Shown here: positions 1 through 10,329 of the stretch, piece after piece | How positions within the stretch are numbered: position 1 is the stretch's first letter | Layout of the letters: every line of letters starts with the position of its first letter | Origin: Isoetes taiwanensis | Lineage: Eukaryota; Streptophyta; Lycopodiopsida; Isoetales; Isoetaceae | Direction of reading: 5' to 3' | DNA length: 64,000 nucleotides | Assembly (NCBI GenBank): GCA_021234155.1 | Contig: JAJEKV010000421.1 | Span: forward strand, 147,273 to 211,272 | Made by a program: the position numbers and the translations under genes | The notes under the pieces: model-generated | Told to the model about the DNA's origin: nothing | The model's database searches: none | The model's input: the letters and a program-made list of their open reading frames with translations, nothing else

Positions 1-1456
1 TACACATGTCTATATGGCATCCATCTTGCTGGCACCTTAGACAAAGATGCAGCTCATTGTTCGTACTATCAGGAACTTTATCTGGGGTGGCACTGAAGAA
101 GGAGTTGATGTTAATTAGTTGGGCGAAGTGCATTATACCTAAACTTTGCAGGGGGCTGGGGATGATTCACTTTCTTCTCCAGAGCAAGGTGCTGATTTCT
201 AAGTTCATATGATGGATTCTAAAAAATGCTGATAATTCCCCAGGTCTGCGTCTCATTCACCAGTCTGTACAGATGTGCATTTCCTTTGGCTCTCCAACTA
301 TTAAGCCACTTCTCCTATGGACATTATTCTATCCACTTTCTCCATATCCTAATGCATCTTCTTTCCTCAAGGGGTTGCTAGCTGCTTGGGAGACTGTGCG
401 CACTTTGTTTTAGTTCCATCCGATGGCCCACACAGATCCTACAACCAGTTGTTGGTGGATCCCTTTGGATCCCCTGGTCTTTTCTGTCCATCCATTGAGG
501 CAGCGTCGATGGCGAGCAGCAGGTGTGCTCACAGTATCTGCATGGTATAATGAGACAACATTGTTGACGTGGAATGAGTTCAAATTGAAGTTCCTCCTTC
601 TTTGTTGGGACCGTGGCATTTGGAAAAAGTAGCTAATACTCTTCCTCCACATCCACAAGACGTGGCTCCCCAGCTCTGGATCGTTCATGGTAGTGTTAAG
701 GAGGATCACCTGGTGCACTCGATGTATATGATCCTGCTTCATCCTGAAGTGTTGCCTCCATGGCCAAAGTGGCCTTTAGTTATTCCTGAGCCTCATTGAA
801 AAGCAGTCTGGCGATGGGTATAGGATAAATTGCTCCATTCTAAGCTATTTATCTTATGGTAGCAGATCACTCATAGATGTCTGCGGGTAAACACCGCTGT
901 TTATAGATTTCGTCTAGAAGTCTTTGTGATTTGCCCTCTTTGCATGCAGAGGAGTGAGACAATTGAGCACTGCTTTTTCTTGTGTCACCATGACTTGCTT
1001 GACAGTGGCTTTTGAGCCGTTTCCATTGTGACTTGAATAGTCAGCAGGTCCTATTGTGAGTCTATCCTAGTTCGTGGGACAAGTTGGCAAAGAGGGCTTT
1101 CCACTTCGCATCCGCTTGGATCATCTGGTCCATCTGGAAGAGACGAAATCTCCTCACCTTCAAGGGACGTGTCTTTTCAGATGCGCAAGTGCTTAGTGAT
1201 GCTCGTCGTCGCATTGCAAAGGCATACAAGAAAGGATGACATTAAGAGTCTCATTTGGGAGCGATATCTTCAGATTCAGACTTATTCATATCCGGCTGTG
1301 TTCGTGGTGATATGTATTCTCTGCTTTTCTGTGTTATGTATGTGGTGGGTAGTGTTGCTCTAATGGACGTCTTCTCCACTGGGTTTTGAGTCCCCCATGT
1401 ACTCTTTGTATTCTTCTTAATAATAAAGGTCCATGTTCGTCCCCTAAAAAAAAAAA
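1..1456 (+). mobile_element. LINE retrotransposon, 3' end (end of reverse transcriptase ORF, zf-RVT-like domain, 3' UTR, poly-A)
   Basis: The left edge encodes, in broken frames, text like the end of plant LINE reverse transcriptases. One frame reads RNFIWGG and another reads a SWAKCI...GLGMIH pattern. At about 861-1000 there is a zinc-finger-like stretch, THRCLRVNTAVYRFRL followed by CPLCMQRSETIEHCFFLCH, with the Cys-x2-Cys and His/Cys spacing usual in the zf-RVT domain that ends plant LINE ORF2. A 3' UTR with AATAAA-type signals (AATAATAAAGG near 1420) leads to an A-run at 1446-1456. Several stops and frame changes make it inactive as written. The 5' part lies outside the window. Family membership is from recognisable patterns, not a search. 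Confidence 0.72.
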
Positions 1457-2728
1457 GAAAAGAAAGGGAAACTCTACAAAAACTGGAAAAACGAAATGAT
1501 AGAGGAGGAATCGGAACTCAGAAAGCCAATTTTGACGTGCAGCAAAGCAGAAGAAAGATCGAGCGAAGGGAAATTCGAAAAGCAAAAAGAAAGGTAGAAA
1601 CGACACAAAATCAGAGTGACAAAAAATCTGAAACAAGAAACTAGAGCCTATTCCGGCCTATGGAGCAAGGGCAGAAGAAAGCTAGAGTACAGGGAAAACC
1701 AAAAAGACATAAACATAAACAAAGAATTGATAATGAATCAGATGGCGACAAAAATTTTCAAATTGAAAAGGAGAAAACTTACATGGCGTGGCAGAGCGAA
1801 TGATTCAGAAGGTTACCGACCCGTGAGAGGCAAATTGATATGAGACTTGTCGAAACCAGAGAACACCACTGCCTAATATCGGTGCAGATCCAAATTAGAG
1901 CAGATTAAAAACAAAAGACACTCCTAGGTGCAGATTCAAATCAAAAGGCCCTTCATGAAGCAAGAGATCCAAGAAGCCTGCCCTCCAAGGAGATCCCAAA
2001 AGCATTCCAAAAGCAATTCACATAAAAGTCTATGAGAATGAAAAGCAACAAACATTGAAACCAAATAGGACTAGTAAGTGGCAGAATTGGGGATTTGAAT
2101 GGGGAGGTGCTAAGCCCGATCAAGCCCTAGTGGATACTCGAACCAGTCTGCTAGCATGAAGTCCAGTAACCCAGACGAACCAACTCTGTGTAAAGGCTTC
2201 CTTGTAAAAATCTTTCAAACTGAACAAGTGTGTCCCATGCGGATTGCCGATCCTAAAACATGAAGGAACAGACTTGCATAAAAATCCAGCACCCAAAGCA
2301 AACCGGAATCAAGTCTAACCACATGATCCAAATGAATATCTGTTCCCATCGATGAATTGACCCCAAAAATTGGACTTGCACTTGAGAAGTAGCATCTTGA
2401 ACCATGGATCCTCTGCCCTGGAACCTTGGAGCCATGGCATGTTAAGGAGCACCTCAGGTAGGAGAGAAGGCGTGGGAGGTAGGAAAGAAGGCGTAGAAGG
2501 AAGCAAAAACTTGTGGAGGCAAAAAAGAAAGAAAGAAAAGAGCTCATGAGACTGTTGATGATTGGAAAAAATAATGAAGCAGTATAAATACAAGAGGCGA
2601 GGAAGGGCAGCCCCATCCAAAGAATGTCGGTTCTATTGCGACCATGCTATTAATGTGTAGTAAAGAGTACCATGTTATAATTGTGAGCGCCTGAGCCGCA
2701 CGTAAGGGCCTGCAGGTGCACATTTCCC
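1457..2728. other. Intergenic, no recognised gene
   Basis: This is purine-rich DNA after the LINE tail. A 133-codon minus-strand ORF (2215-2616) is Ser/Phe/Leu-rich and overlaps simple-sequence patches such as the repeated GAAGGCGT near 2467-2500. I see no family motif in it and do not call it a gene. Confidence 0.5.
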
Positions 2729-2904
2729 AATGTAAAGTTAGGGGGGAGGTGATTTCCTTGCCACATGGCGCCATCAGAAGTTAAAAAATCCCGTTATCAG
2801 CCCTGTTGAAACAAAGCAGAGGCAACGCCGCATGAGGCAAAACATTACCTGTTTTAATCTAGGCCTGAATAGAGGGAAATCACCTCCCCCTAACTTCACA
2901 TTTG
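2729..2904. repeat. Fold-back element with about 28-bp inverted repeats
   Basis: The left arm (2729-2757) contains GTTAGGGGGGAGGTGATTTC. The right arm (2874-2904) contains its near-perfect reverse complement, GAAATCACCTCCCCCTAAC. The arms are separated by roughly 115 bp. The size and structure fit a small MITE or fold-back element; no coding sequence is seen inside. Confidence 0.6.
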
Positions 2905-3246
2905 TATATTTGTGCATATGCCATCATATGCATGTTCTTTGATTAAGTGGTGTATCTCAACCAAGTACAACCGATGTTTGTTGTATAGTGTATATCATTA
3001 CATACATGTGCAGGTGAAATTAAATCTCGGCAGTTAATGATTCTATCCTAGGAGTACATTAAGGGTAAATTTAATTCCACCATGTGCATGTGCAATAACA
3101 AGTTAAATACATATGCTATGACATTGGTTGACCATATGAGTTGTCAAGGATATTTTTTTCCAAAGGGAAGCAGACAAAATCTTAACTAGTAAAGCTTGAG
3201 CACAATCCAAATAAGAGCTTGAATCAAGCATAGGAGCACATAGACA
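2905..3246. other. Upstream flank of GDSL copy 1, shared with copy 2
   Basis: No gene is visible. Patches such as the stretch around 2915-2990 (CATATGCATG, then AACCAAGTA and GATGTTTGTTGTATA) recur upstream of GDSL copy 2 near 45040-45120. The duplicated unit therefore includes 5' flanking DNA as well as exons. Confidence 0.55.
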
Positions 3247-4215
3247 ATGGCTATGGATGCTTTTCCCTCCCTTGTCATAATCTGTTTAGTGTTAGGAGGA
3301 TGTAGAGCAAGAAATGTGTTGTGTGTCCTCTTGCAATGTTCCTCTTTGGGGACTCTTTAACAGACACAGGCAATGGGCCTTACTTGTTTCCAATTCCAAA
3401 TTTCAGTTTCGGATCCGATATAAGGCGCATACAGCGGCTGCACTTTAGAGCTTGTGATTGCCGTCTATAGGCAAGCAAATCTCATAATGCTTAATGATAT
3501 TCATTCATCGAAATTATAAAAAAAAAAAAATATATATATATATATATATCAACTTCTCTGCTTTATCTGTTACGTTTCATCCATCATATGTTTGATTATT
3601 TGGTTATACAAGCAACTTGTGGAGATATTCCATACAATTGAATCAAGCAATTGTTTTTTGAATACGTTGTGTTAATTGTTATATCATGCAGCTCAAGCTT
3701 TTGGGTTCCCCTTATTCTCCCCATATTTCATGAACATGAATCCGAATTTCAAGCACGGAGTAAATTTCGCCTACAGCATGGAATACGACCATAAATTCTC
3801 CCATGTATTTAGGCAGGCAAATCAACAACTACATATTCTTCAAATCAAACGTAGAATCAGTCTCTGCAACACGTATTACACTGAATTTCTTCACAATCTT
3901 ATTTTTCCAGCTCTAATCAGAAAAAGATACATATGATTTGGAACAGAAAAAAATCCAAATCTGCCAAAGAACGATTCATTTTCAAATGGTTTGTACTACA
4001 TAGCAATTGGCGTAAATGATGTTATGCAAAACTATAGGTATAACAATTACACAATAGAAAGGGTGAAGGCAGAGGTAGTGCCAGAGGCAACTGGAGCTGT
4101 GACGAAAGACATATATGTAACTGATCAAAAAATAAAAAACAGAGAAGCTTTTTAAAGGGCCCATTAAGTTATTTTTGTTGGGGTTTTCAACCTGGCTGGC
4201 AGTGCTAGTTAAAAA
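3247..4215 (+). pseudogene. GDSL esterase/lipase pseudogene, copy 1 (truncated)
   Basis: Plant GDSL enzymes are usually secreted esterases/lipases with a Ser-Asp-His triad. From ATG 3247 a hydrophobic leader (MAMDAFPSLVIICLVL) is followed, after a frame change, by the block I motif FGDSLTDTGNG at about 3345-3377, which holds the nucleophile Ser. Exon 1 seems to end at 3470. Compared with copy 2 it lacks the LVIDF segment, and its donor reads GC rather than GT. A good acceptor (ATCATGCAG) precedes exon 2 at 3692, which encodes AQAFGFPLFSPYF then FKHGVNFA, typical of the family. A block III-like segment (LYYIAIGVNDVMQNY) lies at 3991-4035. Homology to copy 2 stops near 4215, before the Asp-His block. 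Frame breaks and missing 3' exons indicate a pseudogene, although some breaks may be sequencing error. Confidence 0.82.
3518..3549. repeat. A-run plus (TA)n microsatellite
   Basis: Thirteen A are followed by about nine TA units, inside the presumed intron of GDSL copy 1. The matching intron of copy 2 has only a short A-run near 45520. Confidence 0.9.
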
Positions 4216-4453
4216 TTGTGTTCATCTCTAACAATTGCTGAAATGAGGGATGGTGAGGATTATTGCTGAAATGAGGGAATAGAATATATATCTTCAGATT
4301 ATATATGAATGATGAAGGATTCAAAACCAATTTAAATCTGGAATGATCCAGATATTATTGGGATAAAATACTGAAGAGAATCTTCCTACAATATGAAGTA
4401 GATGATGACGTAGTTAAGTTAACGATCATGATCATGGTCATGGCTGCACCTGC
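4216..4453. other. Spacer between GDSL copy 1 and the kinase 3' end
   Basis: AT-rich DNA with a short local duplication (ATTGCTGAAATGAGGGA at about 4236 and 4262). It probably contains the 3' UTR of the minus-strand kinase. Confidence 0.4.
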
Positions 4454-5410
4454 TTATACAGGATGAATGATAGAATCAATAGCCATTCCTTCCAATCCAT
4501 CTATTGTAACTTTCAGCTCTATTGGAATAGTATTAACTTCTTTGATCAAAGTTTTTTCCTTAACAAGCCACAAGATGTGACATATATGCTTAAAGTTTGG
4601 ACGTTTCTCTGCATCATGTTCCATGCAAGACTCTATCAAAATTTCAAGCTTCTTAGGAATGTCTGAAGCTAGTTTTGGTCTCTCTTCCTTTTCCCCTCGA
4701 ATACTCCATGCACAAATTTCTGCACATACCAATCCAAAGCTATAAACATCGACTTTTCTTGAATATTTGCTGTCTTCTTTCATTTCCGGTGCCATGTACA
4801 TCTCGGTGCCTCGCATCTCTGTTTTGGTCATTGCAGTCTCAAAATTATCCTTAGAGATACCCAAATCCGCAAGTTTGATAAGTAGACTTTTTTCCTTTCT
4901 AACATTGACCAATATATTAGAGGGCTTAAGGTCTCTATGAACCACATCAAAGCTATGTAAATACTGCATTGCTTTTGCTATTTGAAGCATCAAGTCAATT
5001 TTTTGCAGTATATCATGGTCGGCACTGTCCCTTATGTATGCTTGTAGGTCCTTTTCCATGAGCTCTAAAACAAGTCTGTTTTTTTCAGTGTGGCCTAACA
5101 TGTGGACAATATGGGAAGAAGTATGCAGCACCATATTCCAAAAAACATTCATTTCATCATTAAGATATTTATTAGACCCAAATGTTTTCACAGCTACGGG
5201 TAATTTATGCCACAATGCACTATGGACACTTCCAAAAGTACCTCTTCCCTGTTCTTGTTGTATAAGCAAATCAGCATCATTAATATTAGTTTTCTTCATC
5301 AACAGTTTGAGCAAGCTAGAGACTGGAATATTAGGTCTAGATTTTGAAAGCCAACTATAACAACCCTTACCAGATTCAGATTGGAGCTTGATGCTATGTA
5401 TCGTGGTCAT
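4454..5410 (-). CDS. Serine/threonine-type protein kinase, complete kinase domain (318 aa)
   Basis: This uninterrupted ORF carries every main kinase motif. They are the glycine loop GRGTFGSV (55-62), ATP Lys in VAVK (K75), a candidate alpha-C Glu (E86), the catalytic loop HRDLKPSN (158-165, D160), DLG in place of DFG (182-184), GTEMYMAPE (201-209), DVYSFG (221-226) and a late Arg (R270). The K-P-S-N catalytic loop indicates Ser/Thr specificity. Catalytic Lys and both Asp are present, so activity is plausible. No signal peptide or membrane segment is visible in this ORF. The sequence just upstream keeps coding in frame (EWFAIESDIAFEEG) before in-frame stops, so the chosen Met is only the first one after those stops. 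The native protein is probably longer (next entry). The subfamily is not assigned; the substrate is unknown. Confidence 0.88.
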   Translation of the reverse strand: MTTIHSIKLQSESGKGCYSWLSKSRPNIPVSSLLKLLMKKTNINDADLLIQQEQGRGTFGSVHSALWHKLPVAVKTFGSNKYLNDEMNVFWNMVLHTSSHIVHMLGHTEKNRLVLELMEKDLQAYIRDSADHDILQKIDLMLQIAKAMQYLHSFDVVHRDLKPSNILVNVRKEKSLLIKLADLGISKDNFETAMTKTEMRGTEMYMAPEMKEDSKYSRKVDVYSFGLVCAEICAWSIRGEKEERPKLASDIPKKLEILIESCMEHDAEKRPNFKHICHILWLVKEKTLIKEVNTIPIELKVTIDGLEGMAIDSIIHPV

Positions 5411-5931
5411 CTTGCCCTCTTCAAATGCTATATCGGACTCGATTGCAAACCATTCTACCGGCTTTCACGCTTAAGCATGAGTTTTCAATCCTTAGTTGTT
5501 TTGCAAAAATACGATGACTTTGACTTTAGGATGCGAAAAATAAGACGGTTTATCATTTGAACATATATCCTTGCATCATCAATAATCTCACTCAACCGGA
5601 CCTTTATACCCCAAAATGGTAAATAGCGAGGCAAGGGGAGTCCTTTTCGTCATAATGCATCGATGAGTTGCCACCATTTTCTAAAAACTTGACCCAACCG
5701 CTTCGCTAGGTTGGCCGTGGCCTCCCCATTCGACCCTGTTTCTTCATGAAGATGAAATATTGTGGTCCACCACTCAACATATCGTTCAATGCAATCTGCA
5801 AGTAACCTTAGCACAAAACATTGTTTCTGGTATATCCCACTGCTGTTGATAGCCCACTGTTTCTTTATCTTGCTGCACAAAGTAAAGACATAGGAATTCC
5901 AATTCTCCCCATGATCCATTCCTTGGATCAA
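5411..5931 (-). pseudogene. Broken N-terminal part of the same kinase gene
   Basis: Directly upstream of the kinase ORF, the minus strand codes in pieces. A 93-codon ORF (5931-5650) has Trp-rich helical text (ERYVEWWTTIFHLHEETG, FRKWWQLIDAL). After a one-base shift near 5660 it continues in another frame as RKGLPLPRYLPFWGIKVRL to about 5490. Stops TAA and TGA then precede EWFAIESDIAFEEG, which runs into the kinase Met. Continuity across a single shift suggests one N-terminal domain of about 170 residues joined to the kinase. It could be a decayed exon, an exon plus a small intron, or a functional gene with sequencing errors. I do not recognise the domain. Confidence 0.5.
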
Positions 5932-6169
5932 CCCTCACAGGCAGCCCTTTGGTCGGCTATTCATCATTCATTCACATCATATCTTATATAGGATCTTGAC
6001 TAACTCATTTTCGTTGCGTATAAGTAAATTTGACTATTTTTTGACCGATTTTTTTCTTTCATTTCGTTCCTCTAACTTATAGATCTTGACTATTTTTTGT
6101 CCATTCATTATCAATCACTCTGGCAATCACTCACCTGTGCAATGCATCTTAGATTATATAACAGATTGT
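5932..6169. other. Spacer upstream of the kinase gene
   Basis: AT-rich DNA, the probable promoter side of the minus-strand kinase. It contains two copies of TTGACTATTTTTTG (near 6029 and 6087). No clear TATA box can be assigned without a transcript start. Confidence 0.35.
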
Positions 6170-6470
6170 GCAGATATGGCCAAATAAGAGTTATTAGATC
6201 TATACAGTAATATAATGATGTGCACATGTCGAAAAACAAGAACTAGTAAAGGAATTAGATCGATATTAGAGTAAGATAATGATACAAAGAATTAGTCAAG
6301 GAATTAGATCTACAAATATACATTATGATAATGATGTGCACATGTTGCGAATTAAGAATGTGTGGAGGAATTATTAGATCGATAAGATCGATAGAGATAC
6401 AAAGAATTAGTCAAGTAATTAGATCTATAACTTACAGTACGATAATGATATAAAAAATAAGTCAAGGGAT
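6170..6470. repeat. Imperfect minisatellite (AATTAGATCTA / GATAATGAT units)
   Basis: Repeated blocks carry AATTAGATCTA or AATTAGATCGAT, then GATAATGATACAAAGAATTAGTC or a GATGTGCACATGT variant. Three to four degenerate copies are seen at 6190-6470. No coding potential. Confidence 0.65.
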
Positions 6471-6540
6471 TACTTACATCTAACAGGAGGGATCTGCGAT
6501 ATGTACAGCTAATAATGTACAGATAGGTAATATCAAATAG

Positions 6541-6645
6541 TTGGGGCCGACCTAGGTCAGCCCTTTTTCCGAGCTTTTCCAACCTAGCTCGCGGTCGGCA
6601 GCTTCCGATCCGACCCACGGTCGAGAGGGTCAAATTTGACCTAGA
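6541..6645. repeat. GACCTAGGTC-type motif cluster
   Basis: The palindromic core GACCTAGGTC, with GGTCGGC and related words, occurs here. It recurs in the opposite orientation at 20140-20235, next to the lectin gene. Both look like subterminal repeats of an unclassified element. Confidence 0.45.
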
Positions 6646-6669
6646 TTTTTTTTTTTTGCCCCTTTCATT

Positions 6670-6722
6670 CTGCGTGTCTTCCTTGCCGCCATATCTCTGC
6701 GTGTCTTCCTTGCCGCCATATG
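6670..6722. repeat. 27-bp tandem duplication
   Basis: CTGCGTGTCTTCCTTGCCGC plus the following bases are repeated exactly head to tail (6670-6696 and 6697-6722). Confidence 0.9.
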
Positions 6723-6831
6723 GATTTTAAATCCAAAAGATCCTCTACTTCCTCAAAACCTAGCTATGCTATCATATCATATTTAAATATCATATTTAAC
6801 TCTGGAACATCTGACCCAATTGACCATGTAG

Positions 6832-6836
6832 TCTAA
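6832..6836. other. Target-site duplication (left), Gypsy element
   Basis: TCTAA immediately precedes the 5' LTR and is repeated at 18891-18895 after the 3' LTR. This 5-bp duplication is typical of LTR retrotransposon integration. Confidence 0.9.
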
Positions 6837-9279
6837 TGTTGCCCATTTTTGGCAACATGGACCAGCATCTATGTTTCAAAACCTTTGTTCCATTTACATT
6901 TCCTTTAAGGAAAAGTTCCAGGCTATTGTGATCCCATCAGAGTTTGGAAGACATTTGACCAAGATTGGAAGACATTGGGGATCTCCTATTATGGCCTAGT
7001 CTTTTCCTTGAGGTAAAACACCTTTCTAGACACATTCCTATTAGCTTAACATTTTCCTTTGATTTGAAGACCAGGCAAAGGCTATAGCAAGTTTATCAAG
7101 GAGGCACAAGACATTTTACCAAAGCTCAAAACCTTATGAAGCTTTTGAGAAGTTTGAAGTCACACACATGAGGATGCTACCCTAGAAGTGAAATTTGCTC
7201 TTATTCTAGCCTTGAAGTTTGGAAGACCCTTATAGAAGTTTGGAAGACCTTAGGCTTTGAGCAAATCTATCTTCACTAGGAGGTATGAATTGAGCCCTAG
7301 AAACAATTTGAGATAAGATCAAGTGCTACAAAGGTACCCATCTCTTCTTCATTCCATTCATCTTACATTCCCCTTTCTATATCCCAAGAGCCTTCAAAAC
7401 TTTTCCTTCACCATTGTTTCCACTTTTGAGACCTTTTCTCATCATTCTACTACTTATCTTTTATGAATCCCACCTTCATTTGAGAATTGTCCCCTAGTGA
7501 TCTTGAAAACCTTCAAAGGCAAGAAGGCTTCTTTCTCATTCTCATTTCATCTTCCTAAACCCTAGTATAGCCTATTTACACCCTTTTCCCATCTTTTTCC
7601 TATGACTTTTCACCATCCTTATGTTCCAATATTCATTGACCATGGGTCAAAAGGGACCAAAAATTCAAATGTTTTAGTTTGACCTAAAACCCTCTAGATG
7701 GAAAGCTTGGAAAAAAAAGAGTCGACTTGGTCTTTTAAAATTCAAAAAACCTTTGGAAAGACCTTCAAAATTTGATTCTTGGGATGCGTGCTAAAAAAAA
7801 TAAAAACCTATTCTAGCCTATCTACCCTATCTATTTCTCGCATAGTTCGTGTCACCTCCCCCTTTTTTTTCCACGGCGGCCAGTATGGGGGCCGACACCT
7901 GAATTGGTGTCCCCTCTCCGTGGCACGCAAATTTAATAGTGGGTCTGCATTTTTCCTTATATACCTTAGCCTCGTAACCACTTCGCCCTGTGGGATATAT
8001 CACCCTTAAGAATTTTCGATGAACCCTAAGAAATAGGGGAACATGCTAAATCCGCCAATTCGTACCTAAATTTGATTGAATCCAATTCCGCCACGAAATT
8101 TGCTCCTAAACCTTTTCCGAAACCATGGGGATCCTTTGTGGCATTTGATTCGATGGAAATTGCTCAATTTGGGCCTCAAATCACTCAATCGAGCTAGCTT
8201 TTGGGAAGAACAGTTCTTAAACCAGCATCACAGATCAAATCGGGACGCCCCTCAGAGATATACCTCTGTGATTTTGGCGCATTGAATTTTTGATATCCTT
8301 TTGCTCTGCTCCGCTCAGATTCCAGCTCCATTTCGTTCGAGATTGAAGTCCCTGTTCGTTGTGACCTGTTCAGCATCGAAGCACCTCGTTTGCAAACTTG
8401 AATAATCACTCCATATTACTTCATTGGTATTTTTGAAGCTCGAAAAGGCTCAGCGGTCTTGAATTTTCTCTCAAGCATTATTATTTTCAAAACTTTGGTA
8501 ATATCCTGTTGACATAGTCATACCTTCTGTATCACATTGCTATAATGCATAGTCTTTGCCTGAAAAATCATTGTCATCATTGTACATCCTTTTTTTTGTA
8601 GTTACGATTGCCCTTTAAAAAAAAAAAAAAAAACCAAAAACAAGACCAAAAATATTTACTCGTAAATTATATCTTCTTGGTGTAGTTGTATCTCATCCTT
8701 ATAGAAATCCTAGACACCTATACATTCGGAGAAAACATATAAAAAGATTTCTTTTCATAACTGTTACAGAGTTTGTTCTTTTCTTGAGGTTTTGTTTACT
8801 TACAGAAAAATTAAAACATCCTTTTGCTATTCAAACCTTTTGCACGTGATCTAGAGGCTATTTTGAAGTTGCCTGCACAGATCCCAACCCAAAATTCCCC
8901 ATCAAACTCCATCTGCAAAATTTGGCTCTCTGTTTTGGCACTGGCCAACTTTTTGACCTGCCTTTGACCTCGATTTTCTTGACCTTCCCTTATTCAAATC
9001 AAGTCAAGTCTTCTCCACCATTTTCCTCTGCTTGTTGACCACTGATAACACCAATCAGATCTTCAAAATCTCTCAAGGTGTGTCTGCAAGTTCAGTTTTT
9101 GCTCGGCAGTTTTTTTTTAGTTTGGGGACTCTAGTGATTTTGAAAAAACTAGCACTTAAAAAATGAATTTTCTGGTTTCATATGACAAGGATTGATCACC
9201 CTAAGTGATCTGGAGGTTCTAACCACTTTGTTTAAGATTCCTTTGAGGTTAGGCTAAAATTCCAGGTTTTAGGCTAACA
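6837..9279 (+). repeat. 5' LTR of the Gypsy element
   Basis: It begins TGTTGCC, a 7-nt loop, then GGCAACA, so the outermost 21 bases can form a hairpin. It ends with TAGGCTAACA. Nearly all positions match the 3' LTR. Differences concentrate at CAG/CTG sites and homopolymers. Short ORFs inside are unrecognised and probably not genes. Confidence 0.93.
7957..7964 (+). promoter_or_regulatory. Candidate TATA box in the 5' LTR
   Basis: TTATATAC lies about 1.1 kb into the LTR and is conserved at 17560-17567 in the 3' LTR. A plausible U3 promoter element; the transcription start is not determined. Confidence 0.4.
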
Positions 9280-10321
9280 TTTTGGAGGTCCCCTTAGAGA
9301 TTTTCACCGGAAGTTGAACTCTATGGCACCCAGAAAGAGGCTGACCCTCGGCCTGCCGAGCACACCCGAGGTAACAGGTCAATATGAGCTAGTAGGGGTA
9401 AGCATGAAAGTGGCTACCAGTTCCATAAGCAAATATTACAAATGTTTTTGCTTTGCCTTTTCCTCCACATTATTATTTTACCAATTTGAGCTCACTATAC
9501 GTTTCCTTCCCTTGTTATGATTCTTCCATGAATGCTAACCATTTCTTGAAGAATTTTGAAGAATATTATGAGGAGCATGGAAAAAGAAATTACCAGGTTT
9601 GCTGAGTTTATCAAATGCATGAAAGGTGATGAGGCCAGATCCTGGTTGGATTTCGAACTGTCAATAGGTACTAAGTGGGATGAATTGGAACAAAAGTTTC
9701 TGTCAAGGTTTGGTAAGACTACCTCACCCCAGGATCTTGTCTTTGAGCTCAATTCCTTTTCTATTAAATCTGGTGAAAGTGTGAAACAGTATGTGGAAAG
9801 ATTTAACTCTTACTTGCTGGTTTGTAATAGGAACCATGTTTCCCACCCAACTTTGCATCTGGTTGCTTCCTTTATCAGAGGTCTGATGTCCAGGCCTAAG
9901 ATTTATAGAAAGTTATTAAAACTTCAAAAAGTTTGGTGAGCTAGATTCAATCCATAAGACATTTGTAAAGGCTGTAGATTTAGTAGAAATGCTAAGCTAT
10001 CTGCCTGATGATGAAATCAGAGATCCATTCTACCCTCCTCATCATGATACTGAGCACGAGTCACACTATGCTAATGCTGCCCCTGTGTATGCAGTCCAGA
10101 AGGAAAAAAAGAAGCCAAAAGCTGAAGAGCTAGACCCTCAGGTTTCAGAAATGAAATCTGAGATAAGTAAGGTATCTGAAGCTCTCTTAGAAGTTACCAA
10201 ACAACTCATGGAGTTAAAAAATAGTAATAATGCCCCTTCTTCTAGCTCTGCCATACCTGAATGCACAAACTGTGGTAAACCCTATCATAGGGCTGAAAAT
10301 TGCTTTGCAAGATCCTGTCCT
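9151..10321 (+). repeat. Tandem duplication, unit 1 (LTR tail, PBS, leader, gag front)
   Basis: The unit starts at AGCACTTAAAAAATGAATTT in the end of the 5' LTR. It runs through the primer site and gag to the first zinc knuckle, then repeats from 10322. The offset is about 1167-1171 bp. Confidence 0.9.
9283..9300 (+). other. Primer-binding site (probably tRNA-Gln)
   Basis: TGGAGGTCCCCTTAGAGATT begins four bases after the 5' LTR. Its better-preserved duplicate at 10454 reads TGGAGGTTCTACCGAGATTT, which resembles the complement of the 3' end of plant tRNA-Gln. The tRNA identity is from memory. Confidence 0.65.
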
Positions 10322-10329
10322 AGCACTTA
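9314..10329 (+). CDS. Gypsy gag, first (upstream) copy, truncated
   Basis: Broken reading frames encode a retrotransposon gag domain, with a core pattern such as GDEARSWLDF, WDELEQKFLSRFG and GESVKQYVERFN at about 9625-9815. A hydrophilic Lys/Glu-rich linker follows, then one CCHC zinc knuckle, CTNCGKPYHRAENC (about 10261-10302). The frame then ends at the duplication junction, where LTR-tail sequence restarts. In the second copy the same sequence continues into a second knuckle-like region. This copy is therefore a gag truncated by the tandem duplication. Confidence 0.8.

Noticed and set aside
1334-1636. 100-codon minus-strand ORF over the LINE tail
   Set aside because: It is an antisense shadow of the poly-A and purine-rich region, Phe-rich for that reason.
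2215-2616. 133-codon minus-strand ORF near the left edge
   Set aside because: Composition is Ser/Phe/Leu from purine-rich simple sequence on the other strand; no domain or splice context.
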